From: Byssothecium circinans
Lineage: Eukaryota; Ascomycota; Dothideomycetes; Pleosporales; Massarinaceae
Assembly (NCBI GenBank): GCA_010015675.1
Contig: ML977022.1
Span: 288,767-352,766, forward strand
DNA: 64,000 nt
Direction: 5' to 3'
Position 1 is the stretch's first letter; each line of letters begins with the position of its first letter. A program made the translations under genes and the position numbers. Below the pieces are notes generated by a model that worked only from the letters and a program-made list of their open reading frames with translations, searched no databases and was not told where the DNA came from. Positions 1-11,100 of the stretch are shown in pieces.

Positions 1-1398
1 TGTTGATTAGGCAGTGAAAAATCTGCTATACCATGTCGAGACGTTGAAGTCGAATGTGGCGGTAGCTGAAAGGGCGGCGTAGTGCTGCTACCAAGACACT
101 GTCATTTGTGTGCAGTAAACAGCGTACGACCTAGCGCCCGAGATAGGAAAGGCGACGCACGAGACAGGATTTAGGTTGGCATTGTTGGATTTGATTGGTG
201 AAGAATCGCCTCCTGAGGCTGAGATGTTTATTCTTAGCACGCAAAACGTCCCAGAGTTGTGGTTTGAGCTGGGGCTGGCTGAACATATGAGTAAGCCAGC
301 TCCGGAAGCCAAGTCGGCACACGACAAGCATTTAGTCTCACATATCCCCAACCCTCTTCCTCCTGATGCAGTTGGGAAGTTACCATAGTCGCATATATTT
401 GACGTTTATGGCATTGAGAGGTTGCAAATGGGCACTGATGGTGCATAGTTAGGAGGTTCCGGTGAACCGGTCGCGATTTCGGTAGCACGCTATTTACCGG
501 CAAGACGTAAGCAACCGTGAGTCTGTGCACCGAACTCCGGGCAGCTTGCACACCAACGTTGGCCGAACTGTTGTGTTGCAGATCAGGTTTTTGATTTGAA
601 GTCTGATCACATTGGCCCCCACAAAGTAACAGTAACGCCTGCCATTTGCCTCCATTACAAGGGCGGTATTGCGTCGTCTTTGGCCATGACTTGATGCCGT
701 CAGCATCAAATTATTGAGGCTCAGATGCCGCCGCCTATGAGCGAAACAGTCAGCCTCGTCTCGTCTGCCTTCATCTGAATCAGGACCGGCAACTGGGGAG
801 CCACATGTGTGGCTGGGCGTGTGCAACGGCCCGCCCGAGTGTGTATGCGGAGGTTATCATACCTGAGCGATCAACAGATACACTATAGTCTCCGCTAGCT
901 CTTTCTCTCCGCTTCTCTGCCAGCGTTCGTGTTTTGACGATCCCATACCCTCCACCGAGCGATAACAGAGAGAAGAGGGCAAGGTTACGAGGACTGAGTA
1001 TGGCAGAGTCAGCACAGCTCACTGGTACTCAGGCAGCAGAAAGCAGCAAGGAGCTTCTCAGAGGGCGAAAAGCTTACGTAAAGAGTCTTGAGTAAGCCAT
1101 TGAGTCGATTTGCAATAAGCAGGTGATGTGAGAGAGCTTAATGAATCCGATAAATGTTCGTATCGGTATCTGGGAGCGGTGACGAGAAGAAGTGTTGAGC
1201 AACTCCACCTCACACGACACTTTCCCCTCTCACCCTCTGTGACGCACGAATTCTGGATCCGCAGCACACGAGTCATGCTATCGATAAGCGTCTTGGCGAT
1301 TCTGGCAGAAAAGCCTCACCGCCTTCCCATGGCCAAAATTTACGCGCAGAAGGAATGACACCAGACGCACACCTCGGCCCAACAACTCCACCGTCGCA
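1..1398. other. intergenic, no gene seen
   Basis: No open frame here exceeds about 110 codons and none reads like a known protein. The small frames on the two strands overlap each other, as expected of non-coding DNA. The last few hundred bases must hold the ESF1 promoter and 5' UTR, but I could not pick out a convincing core element. Confidence 0.6.
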
Positions 1399-3486
1399 AT
1401 GCCGCTCCCGAAACGCCCGAAAATTGCGTCGAGCTCGCAGAAGTCGCGCATCAAGGACGACCGCTTCGCGAGCTTCGAGACCGACCCCAAGTTCCGGCTG
1501 CCCTCGAAGAAACAGGCAAAAACGAAACTCGACCCACGCTTCTCACGGCTGCGCACCGACCCGGACTTCCAAAACAAAGCTCCTGTAGATCGATATGGAA
1601 GGCGCATTTTCGGGGAAGAAGTCAAGAAGAATCTGGGACGTCTATACGGTTCTGACCAAGAGGACAGTGACGACGCGGAGCTCAATACGGAAAAGGCCCA
1701 ACGGAGAGACAAGGCGGTGCGAAAAGAACTGGCGAAGGCACAATCGCGTGGACTAGATCCGATTCGCGATGGTGGTCTATCCTCATCTTCTGAAGAAAGC
1801 TCTGATGAGGAGGAGGAAGAGGTGGAGGTGGAGGACCAAGCAGAGCTGGCTGGTGACGACGACCAAGTGCCAACGGGAGATGTGACGGCACGCCTCGCCG
1901 CGGTGAACATGGACTGGGACAACATACGCGCGACAGACATCATGGCTGTCGCCCATTCCTTCTTGCCAGCCGATGGGCGGATACGCAACGTCATCATATA
2001 CCCGAGCGAATTTGGTCTTGAGCGACTGCAGCGCGAAGAGCTTGAAGGCCCGCCTCGAGAAATCTTCGCAAATTCGTCAAACTCAAAAGAGAAGGACATT
2101 ACCGGTATCGACGAGCTTGCAGGGAGTGATTCAGACGACGGGGATCAGGCCAACGATGACCTAGATAAGGAAGAGGGCGAAGATTTCGACTCGAAAGCAT
2201 TACGTACCTACCAGCTGGATCGCCTGCGCTACTACTACGCCGTTATCGAATGCTCCTCACCAAACGCCGCCAAGTCAATATATGACAACCTGGACGGCCG
2301 CGAGTATCTTTCTAGCTCCAACTTCTTTGATCTCCGCTTCGTCCCAGACGACGTAGAATTTGACGCCGAACCCCACGACCAGTGCGAAGACCTTCCAAAA
2401 GAGTACAAGCCGAACGAGTTCATCACTGGCGCTCTATCGCACTCCAAGGTCAAACTGACCTGGGACGCCGACGACACCACACGTAAGGAGGCACAAAAGC
2501 GCGCATTTACTCGAAAGGAAATCGACGAGAACGAGCTTCAAGCATACCTTGGAAACGAATCAGATTCATCCGAAGATGAAGCTGAAACCACCAAAGCCGA
2601 CAAAGCAGCAAGCCTACGTGCGGCACTAGGCCTAGGCCCATCTGGAAAGTCCTCACAGCCCAAAGTGAAGTCCTCGTCAAAGCGTGATCGCGACTTTCAA
2701 AAACCCGACGGCGAAATGGAGGTCACCTTCACATCTGGTCTCTCTACTGGAAACACAGGCTCCGTCTTCGAAAATGAGCCTGAAGAAAACACGCTCGAAA
2801 AGTACGTTAGGAGGCAGAAAGAACGCAAAGAGAAGCGCAAGCAACGGCACAACGCCATAAAAGAAGGCCGCGATCCTGGGGCCGTAGAGGAAGCTGCGAC
2901 AATCGTTGGGGCGCAGGACGACGAGGACCCATGGAACGACCCCTTCTTCGCCTCCGACCCCGAAACCGAAAAGGCCATCGAAGCGAAATCCAAAAAATCA
3001 AAGAAAGCCAAGAAGCGCGAAGAGCGCGAAAAAGCCGACACAGAAGCAGCAGCTGAGCGCGCCAACCTCGAACTCCTGATGGTCGATGACGATCAGGAGT
3101 CCAAAGTCCGTCACTTCGACATGAACGAAGTCCTGAAAGCCGAGAAAGCAAAGAAGAAGAAAAAGAAAGGCAAGAAGGGGGGGAAGGATGTTGCCGCGGC
3201 TATGGAAGATGACTTCAAGATGGATACAGAGGATCCTAGATTTGCGAAGTTGTATGAGAGTCATGAGTTTGCTATCGATCCGACAAATCCGCGGTTTAAG
3301 GGAACGGCGGGCATGAAGGCGCTGTTGGAGGAGGGTAGGAAGAAGAGGAAGAGAGTGGAGGGCGAGGGAGACGGGGGTGAGGTGGGTGAGAAGAGGAAGA
3401 GTAAGAAGGAGAGGGTGGAGGTGGATGGGGAGGATAGTTTGAGTAAGCTGGCGGCGAGGGTTAAGGCGAAAAGTAAGAAGCATTGA
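1399..3486 (+). CDS. ESF1: ESF1-like pre-rRNA processing protein
   Basis: An uninterrupted 695-residue frame. It matches the nucleolar Esf1 family, which is needed for 18S rRNA maturation in the small-subunit processome. The start shows the family pattern of short DxRF/DPRF repeats (DDRFASFETDPKF, then LDPRFSRLRTDPDF) followed by VDRYGRR. The middle is acidic (EESSDEEEEEVEVED) and then carries a globular part with WDNIRATDIMAVAHSFLP. The C-terminus has the NUC153-type motif (DPRFAKLYESHEFAIDPTNP, roughly residues 612-631) and long lysine-rich runs typical of nucleolar proteins. Length fits the family. The first ATG of this frame starts with MPLPKRPK and no intron is needed. The downstream neighbour is convergent. 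Family assignment is confident; the role is taken from yeast. Confidence 0.93.
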   Translation: MPLPKRPKIASSSQKSRIKDDRFASFETDPKFRLPSKKQAKTKLDPRFSRLRTDPDFQNKAPVDRYGRRIFGEEVKKNLGRLYGSDQEDSDDAELNTEKAQRRDKAVRKELAKAQSRGLDPIRDGGLSSSSEESSDEEEEEVEVEDQAELAGDDDQVPTGDVTARLAAVNMDWDNIRATDIMAVAHSFLPADGRIRNVIIYPSEFGLERLQREELEGPPREIFANSSNSKEKDITGIDELAGSDSDDGDQANDDLDKEEGEDFDSKALRTYQLDRLRYYYAVIECSSPNAAKSIYDNLDGREYLSSSNFFDLRFVPDDVEFDAEPHDQCEDLPKEYKPNEFITGALSHSKVKLTWDADDTTRKEAQKRAFTRKEIDENELQAYLGNESDSSEDEAETTKADKAASLRAALGLGPSGKSSQPKVKSSSKRDRDFQKPDGEMEVTFTSGLSTGNTGSVFENEPEENTLEKYVRRQKERKEKRKQRHNAIKEGRDPGAVEEAATIVGAQDDEDPWNDPFFASDPETEKAIEAKSKKSKKAKKREEREKADTEAAAERANLELLMVDDDQESKVRHFDMNEVLKAEKAKKKKKKGKKGGKDVAAAMEDDFKMDTEDPRFAKLYESHEFAIDPTNPRFKGTAGMKALLEEGRKKRKRVEGEGDGGEVGEKRKSKKERVEVDGEDSLSKLAARVKAKSKKH

Positions 3487-5637
3487 AGATACCCAAAGAT
3501 GGAGAAGGGGCGTGGGTAGTGAAGATGTAGTTCAGGAAAAGAGATCCTATTGTGCAGTGTGTTAAACCTCCCACCTTGAACGCGATTTCATTCGTCAAGA
3601 CTGTTACACTCATCTTTTTCAAAAGAAAGACCTGTTACCCCTTAAATATGTTCACGTCTACATCTACATCCCCGGGAAATCAAACTGCAAATGCATAATC
3701 CCACATCTGCCCCGTGATGTCCATACTAAGCAAATACCGTAGACTATCTGATCCCGCACTATTTACGAATAAAAGATTGAATTTGTCAATTTCAATTCAT
3801 GTTACGTCAATCATATTGACCGCATGTTCGCAGTCCTCATAACCAAATAAGAGCTCATAACCCTCTCCGCAGCCTTCCTCTACAATAAAAAGCATAGGCC
3901 ATCTATACGCGCCCCTTTCCTTCCCCTGATTTGTTTCGTTTCACTTTGTCCGATCTCTGATACACACAGCCTCGAATCGATATCAGCACAGCCCGCTCAC
4001 CATCACGTGACGCAGCCGCGCGCTTACAGTGATACAAGGCTCCGTATTTTACATTTCCGTACGTGGGTAAAAGTGTCACAAAACTGCAGTGGAGCCACAT
4101 GGATTGTAGAGGCTTGTCAGCACCCCCTAGCTCTTCGAGCATGTCGGTTATACCGGTAATTATACGAAACCTGCATGTGCAGACCCAGGAGGCTAAGCCC
4201 CTACTTTCGAGGGCCGGACATGCTACCTCGGGTAGGAAAGGAATGGTATGGGTTTAGGGTTAACGCCCGATCTATTCGCCTGTCCCTAATGCGTTTAAGA
4301 TGGTGGATACTGTAACAGTTGGTCGGGAATGGGTAGATGCGATGTGATGTTTAGGGAGTTGGGATTGTTTAAATACTGAAGCGAACGAAGTGCTTGGGAT
4401 GCCGCCGGTCCGTCCAAACGAGCGTTGGGTGTTGATCATCAATGATTCTAAATCACAAATGTCTTTGAAGAAGGTAGTCAAAATGGAGAGTTACTATTTG
4501 TGCCGTGATTATCAAGGCACTAGATCTTCCTCATGGGCGGGCAAGGAGCTTCGGGCATCAGGAACGCACTCCATGCCCGTTCATCTAAAGTTGTGAAATT
4601 CTGCATTGAGGAAATGGCTGGCCTGATCTGAATTCCCGTGGATTCGCTTTTCTCCGCGTCGCTCCCGCCGTCTCCGCCCTCTCTTGGAGTCGCTTCATGA
4701 TGGGGCGAATGCGCCAAACTTGCTTTGTGTTAAGCTCACCGTATTCTACCCGTTTATCCCGATTTTCTACTATCTGAAAGACTTTGGATATATTCAGCAG
4801 TAGCGCGCACGTTTGCAACTTGGGAACCAACAAGCCTCGCAAGCTATCAACTGGTCGCACTCTCTGTCACTGTCTCGTCTATACGTCGAGTTCACACGGT
4901 GGTCTTCAACTTCACTGCTCGGGCTCAGAAAGAACCCCGATAATTCAGTGATACACACCACACCGGGTTTTTGTTAAATACGCTAGCGTATGTTATACGA
5001 AAGAGGCCATGATGCGCACCGAGAATTTCCGAGAATGGACAAAGAAAAGGTGGGGATCGGATTTAGACTGCGGGAAGGAAATAAGTACGATTGGGTGACC
5101 TTCTTTGGGGGTTGGAAGAACTTGGAGGGACGAATGGCAGGGATAGCATTCCCTCTAAAGTTGGTGTTTTAGAATAGCGACAAGCATCTCAAGACTCTAA
5201 AAAAGAAGGGGCGGTACATTGTATTATATTTACTATGCAACAACACACGTCGGTGTTTAGGATAGCAAGCTTCCCCGGCGTGCATTTAACTGTGACGACC
5301 TAGTTGGAGCACAGACGGCGGGCTGTTATGGCGGTGGGGGCCACTATCCAAACCGATTCGCAGGGTGGTACGGCAGAGAGAGAACTCCGAGGATCCGGAC
5401 AACAGAAATAGGAGAACTTGGAGGCTGAATCACGATGATCTGCTTGCTCGTTCAGGAACCACAATTGATCCCCACATTAGTTCCGTCGGCCTGCAAGGAC
5501 GAATTTTACGACTCGGAGATATCTGTCCAGCTCTGGGAGCAGACCCATTGAGAACATGTTAGTCTCTGGTGTTTGAAACGAATCTGGGACTAGAAGTGGC
5601 GCAGCTAGTGAATGGGAAACTACCAGTATCAATTGAC
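3487..5637. other. tail-to-tail intergenic region
   Basis: This lies between the 3' ends of ESF1 (plus) and the exopolygalacturonase (minus). It has no convincing gene; the longest frames are 60-90 codons and unrecognised. A perfect 14-base palindrome, ATACGCTAGCGTAT, sits at 4978-4991, with no function I can assign. Confidence 0.5.
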
Positions 5638-6971
5638 TTAACATCCAGAGCCAACAAGGCCCTCTACACCTCCAGGTGCAATGTACCTGCAAGTTCCGTT
5701 TACATTTTCCGTCCCATTCACGCCGTTTGTGAGATGTATGTTCTCAAACTCGATGTCGAAACAAGGATTGGCGTTGCTGCAACTGACACTTCCCTTTGTA
5801 CTCTTCTTATTCAGATAGCCGGTGAAGTTGACGAAAGAGATGCCACTAACGAGCATTTTGCTCGTCCCAGAGAAGCTCCCGTTATTCCCGTTGTCCTGCG
5901 TGATGGTGGGCGGTGCGTCGGCGCCCTGGACTCTGAAGTTGCTGAGCGTGATATTCGTGACGTTACCCCAGCCGCCACCGCGTGGTTGTCCTGCGCTTTC
6001 GTAATTAGATTGTGGCACTGGAACGCCGATCCACGTCTTGATGTATGCGCAGTTGCGCATATCCTCGTTATACCGAACTACGTCAACATTGTCGACCACA
6101 ACGTTCTCAACTGATGAATCCTCAAGGTACTGTCCAAGCGACCCGATAGCAATGCCATTGCCACCATGACAGTACACATTCTTCACCGTAATATCGCATG
6201 ACCTCGGTTTGATCGCAATACAATCATCGCCCCCCTGATACCATAGCCCATCCAAGGAAATATTTTTTGCATCCATGGTATCGAACCCATCAGTGTTCTG
6301 CACCCAGTTCTCTCCGTACGGCGCCTGCGTTGCAGTCGCATTGACTTTGATATTGTTGAATGCCATGTTCGTCCCGTTCATGATATTCAAGGCCCAGAGT
6401 TGGGGGTCTTTGATGTGGAAATTGGAGACGCTGACGTCGGATACGTTCCAGAAGACGAATGGCATTGGGCGACCTACTTGTGTGTCACCGGCTTCGGTGT
6501 TGTACCATACATCGCCGTTGCCTTGGATGTGGATTTTCGAGGTGCTGTGACCTTCAATATGGATTCCTGTACCGCTGAAAATGAAGCCTGCGCGATGATT
6601 TTGAAAGGGGATTAAGTAGGAGTTATTTCTCCAGTAGGCAAGGTCGTCAGAAAACTGATCTGAAGTCAGCTGGGGTTAACGCTATCATCTTGCGATAATC
6701 ATACCGTCCACTGGCCCTGCCAGTCAATTTCAACATCGTTGACTACTGGGTTGAAGCGTTGGGCAAGCCAGTACTCTTGGTTCTCAGGGAAGATAACGCG
6801 GCCGCCATTCCCGCATTCTGAAAATGCATGAAGGATGTTTGGAACATCATCTTTTTGGTCTCCTTGCGCATAAACGGTGCATGTAGTTCTTCCACGATCA
6901 AAGCCTTTGCGTACCAGCGGACTGGCGAGGACAAAAGGCAGTATCAACGATAGCCGCAGTATGCGAAGCAT
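5638..6971 (-). CDS. GH28 exopolygalacturonase, secreted
   Basis: Two exons on the minus strand, 6971-6705 and 6654-5638, joined across a 49-base intron, give 427 residues. The chosen ATG opens a hydrophobic signal peptide (MLRILRLSLILPFVLAS); an in-frame ATG 15 codons upstream would spoil it. The right-handed beta-helix core carries the GH28 hallmarks in order: NTDGFD, GGDDC, then CHGGNGIAIGSLGQY. The usual RIK of endo enzymes reads YIK (YIKTWIG), which, with the GIAIGSLGQY form, points to exo-acting enzymes that release galacturonic acid from pectin ends. Many N-x-S/T sites fit a secreted glycoprotein. It suggests plant tissue as a substrate. Family is secure; exo mode is inferred. Confidence 0.92.
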
Positions 6972-7430
6972 ACTGAATGTAGAGAAAAGACGGTGAAGCT
7001 GGTACGTATTGAACAAACTTCAACAAAATAGTAGAAAAGTCGACAAGATATATTCGGATACTATGAGCGAATTCATCGACCTGCAGGGCCTACCCAGCAC
7101 ATCTCTGCGTCAGTATCTCAATCATTCGTTCCGATTGCTGGATTCATTCGCTCCGCCGTGATAACTGAGTGATCGACAACCGTCTTTGTGGGGCAGCCAT
7201 TCATCCAGCCATTCATCTATTATTGCTTCTCACTACTTCTCAAGCAGTTCATTTAGACGTGCGCGATGGGGTGCTTGAATTCCCCACGAAAGCTTGATGT
7301 AATGGAAGCACTTCGGATGAAAGGCCTTTCGAAGCTTAATTTTAGCGCCTTGGCGTGATGACATCTCGCGTTTCTCTGCATCATCCGTTCAATCATCGAT
7401 CAAGAGCGCGATACTACAACCTCCATCGAC
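6972..7430. other. divergent promoter region
   Basis: A 459-base spacer between the exopolygalacturonase (minus) and thioredoxin (plus) start codons, so it must contain both promoters. I see no clear TATA box or operator that I could assign to either gene. Confidence 0.5.
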
Positions 7431-8031
7431 ATGATCACTCGGCCAGTATTCCCACGCACTTTTAAATTGCAGGTACCACATGCTGCAGCTCGACGAACCC
7501 TTTTCACCGGCTCCTCTACGCGCCTAAATGAGACCCGCGTCTTCGATAATATTCGCCAGCCCAGTGATCTGCATACACTCACGCTTCTCTCTGCAACAAA
7601 CAACCGACCCTTGGTCACCTTATGGAGCACTAGTTGGTGCTCGACCTGTCAAGCGGTGAAGCCGTTAGTGAAGGGATTGATCGAGGATGAACGCGTTGGG
7701 GAGGCAGAGGGGGGGTTGGCATTCGCGGAAGTTGAACTAGACAGTACTCTCATCGGCGACCTGGGGGTGCAGTACATGGTGCGCGCTTGTTTACTCTTTC
7801 ACTTGGTTGGTAGTCAAAGAAAAGATACTAACAGGGCTTATTTAGATCACATCAATGCCAACATTGCTCGCCTTCAGCAGACAGGAAGCGCAGTTTGATA
7901 CCAAACTTGTCAAGCCTGATCTCATGAAGAATAAGGATTATCTGAGAGAGTGGCTGTTGAACGAGGCGAGAAGAGGAGGTCGAGTTGGTGGTGGCGGTGG
8001 AAGTCTTCTGGGAGGTTTGTTTGGTCGTTGA
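7431..8031 (+). CDS. thioredoxin-fold protein, likely mitochondrial
   Basis: Two exons, 7431-7778 and 7846-8031, give 177 residues. The intron opens GTGCGC and has a TACTAAC branch site and a TTTAG acceptor. The protein begins with an arginine-rich stretch without acidic residues (MITRPVFPRTFKLQVPHAAA), which resembles a mitochondrial presequence. The active site is W-C-S-T-C (Cys70 and Cys73), and the second exon supplies the cis-proline loop (ITSMP then TLLAF). It ends in a glycine-rich tail (VGGGGGSLLGGLFGR). This should be a disulfide oxidoreductase of the thioredoxin superfamily. The CSTC pair differs from the CGPC of classical thioredoxins, so the partner is unknown. It ends 109 bases from the convergent giant gene. 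Confidence 0.85.
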
Positions 8032-8140
8032 GAAGCGTTAGGCAGAATACGTTGAGTGAGTCCAATACAGAAATAACATTATACAATTCAAGAAACCCGT
8101 AACCTCAACCGTAAGAGAATTACATAAGGAGATGTACATG

Positions 8141-11100
8141 TTATAACAAGAAAGCCACCTTCGCACCAAGATCCGGTACATCGTTCAAAAAGTCGAGTCC
8201 TCCATCGCCGTCATCACACCAATCAACCATCTCAACATCCTCGCTCTCATAATCCCATTCATTAGCATCTTCGAATGCTCTGTGTTGCTCCTGGCTGCCA
8301 GGACCCCTGTCATCGTCTTTGAATTGCCATGGACGCTCCTTGCTAATAGTAAAATCAACATTATTCCCATGATCGTAGGGGACCTCTGTTGGTGAAAGTG
8401 ATGCCAGTCTCGCATCATCTTCCCCATGAAAGATATCGTGTACCCATTGAGCTAGAGTACTTTGTCCCTCCTGCCTTACTGTTGCTATGAATCGTCTGTC
8501 CAATGGCACGCCATCGACTTTCGTCTCGACGGTAAGCTCCCAACAGAAGAGCCAAGCTACAAGTGTCCTCCAGTCCAGAACACCACCTACTGCAAGCTGA
8601 ATTAAGCCAAGGAATTCACTGTACATCTTTTTCTTTAGAGAGTGACCTGTATCTTCTGCCAGTCTGCCGACGTTGGGTTGAGGTGTTAAGCCTAGTGCAA
8701 GGATCCAGGCATTCATGATGGTATGAAGTCCACAGGTCCAATCTCCAGCTTGCGCGAGAACCGTGACTTCACGTGGGTCTTTCGAAAATTTTACTTGTGT
8801 ATCGCCCTCGTCGTTTCTGTGCTTGGCCCAGCTCGTGTTGCGTGCGAGTTGTTGGGTTTGGTTCAATAAAGTCGTCCTATGCAGATGCCTGAGATGGTGC
8901 GGAGCACTGTCAAGGAAGTAAACACGGAACTCTGTACCTTCTTCACACTTTTCCTCTTGTAGTACCGTGAGGAAGGTGTGTATACGACCTTTGTTGTCAA
9001 AAACCCGGGGCAAAAGCCAGCATCTTCTGGGCCTCGAGGCGATGATGTCCATACCCGAATCCGAGGAATTACGGGATGCAAGTGCCATTTGGAGGGCGAT
9101 GTCCTTTGCGAGCGTAAACCCGCCCGCAAATGGTGAGTCACTTCGAGCCTTCTTGTAGGTTTCGTGCTGGAGCTGATCGATGGCCTGTACCACCGAGGCT
9201 ATGCCCTCCACCACACGGTCCTGATCCCAATGTTCTCCACTCTTTACCCATTGGTCTCCCTTACTCAACTGTAGTTGCTTTTGATTATTGAAGAGATGAT
9301 TCAACCTTTTCACCATCCCGGAGGCGAATATACACGGATGTTCGTTGCTTCTTGCGTCATTCTCCGGCCGTTCCCACTGAATGTGTTGTTGAAAGCTTCT
9401 CAATAATGCCCGCCGCGAGTCCTCTGACTGTTTTTCCATAGTCTCGTCGATCTTTGAGATGAAATCATCGTATTCGGCCTTGACAGTATTGCTACTGTCG
9501 TCGAAGTCGTGTAAAGTAGAATCAATCTGTGATTTGATTTCGCCCCTGTCAGCATTCAAGTCGAGTCTCCCCAAACTGGCGAGTAAAGGAGCATCTTTAG
9601 TCCTCGTATTGAAATCCCAGTCATCACTCGCACGCTTCTCGTTATGAAAGAAACCGCTTTCTCTGAGGGTAAGTCTGTTTTGGTCTGAGGCGAATGGCGT
9701 CAAACCAGTGGGCGGGGTGAACTGCTCCATATCCTTCAATACGGCGATTTCGTCTTCCAAGTCGACTTCATTCATGAGTCTTTGGGTGGATGTAAACCTC
9801 CTTGACATATCAACATCCTGTCCGCGTCCAACAAATCCGTAACATCGCAGGAAAGCAGTTATCATATCGAGATCCGCAGCACCGACACGAGCCAGGTGAA
9901 TGACATCCAAGGCGTCCCGGAAAAGTTGGCTTGATCGAACGGTCCAATTTTCTCGAAAGTCCATATTCGGTTCTAGGCCAAGAGCAAGAGCCCAGCCGTT
10001 GAAGATAACATGATATCCGCAAGTCCAGTTTGTACTTTGCATGGCACATGGGATCCACTTAGCAGCAGATGGTATCGGCGGGTTTGTCGAGTCAGGATTA
10101 TTCAATTTCGTGATCAATCGAATGGCTATCTGGTACAGCGTCTGACGGTGTTCTCGTGTGTAATGGTATGATCGCGAATCCACGATGGAGATGGTTGGTA
10201 CTTTTTGGTCATCATATTGGATGACTATAAGTACAGCGTGATTGAAATAAACGATTGGCACGAGAAGAGGACGGCCGTTGCCGGAGACGCCGTTAAGAAG
10301 ATGAGACGACTCGTCTGTCCAATCAGCACAAGCCTGGACTGCAGTCATCGTAACGTGACTGAAGCCCTCACGTCCATTTCCATTTTTGGTGATGGCTAGT
10401 GTTAGTGATGCAATGGCTAGCACGATTTCATCGAGTCGGAGGTACAGCGTTTGCTCCATAGAGACTTCGAGTGGTGGTGCCCTGATCGTCTTTAAGTCCT
10501 TCGCCACTTTCTGATCTTGCAATTTAGAGTCGATTGCCTGTCTGAGCTTTTGGCATGGCTCATTTCTTAAAGAGTGTGAAAGGTCAACTTTGGAGCTTTT
10601 TGCGGAGTCATTGTCGTCGCCTTTGTCGCCACTGCCTGAGGGTCCCTTGCCCTCGAACGTCCATTTCCCGTTGTTGAAATGCACATTGTTCGATCGAAAA
10701 TAGGGAAATACCTTGGTAGACACGTTTTCAAGCAGCTCCGATTCTCGTTCGCGTATTATCGTGAGTCTGTCCTCTAGCGTTGCACTGCCTGATTGCCTGA
10801 ACGTGGTTGAGAATCGTCGGTCGGCCGGCACTTCCCCCACCATCTTTTCTTGAACGAGGTCATGACAATTCAACCACGCGAACAGTGACCTCCAATCCAA
10901 CACTCCCGCGATGGCTAGTCTGAGAACTTCTGCCAATTCTAGGTAGGCCTGAGCACTCATCGGGGTTTTTGAAGGTGTGAGACCTAACGCGAGGATCCAA
11001 GCGTTCATAAGAGCATTCCAACCGGACTGCCAAACTCCTTTTGCTTCCTTCGGCACTTGTACTATGTACGGTTCCATACAGTAGTCGGGAGCTGTGTTGC

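Noticed and set aside
1278..2099. 273-codon serine-rich frame on the minus strand
   Set aside because: Antisense shadow of the acidic Glu/Asp-rich region of ESF1, which reads as Ser/Phe/Arg on the other strand.
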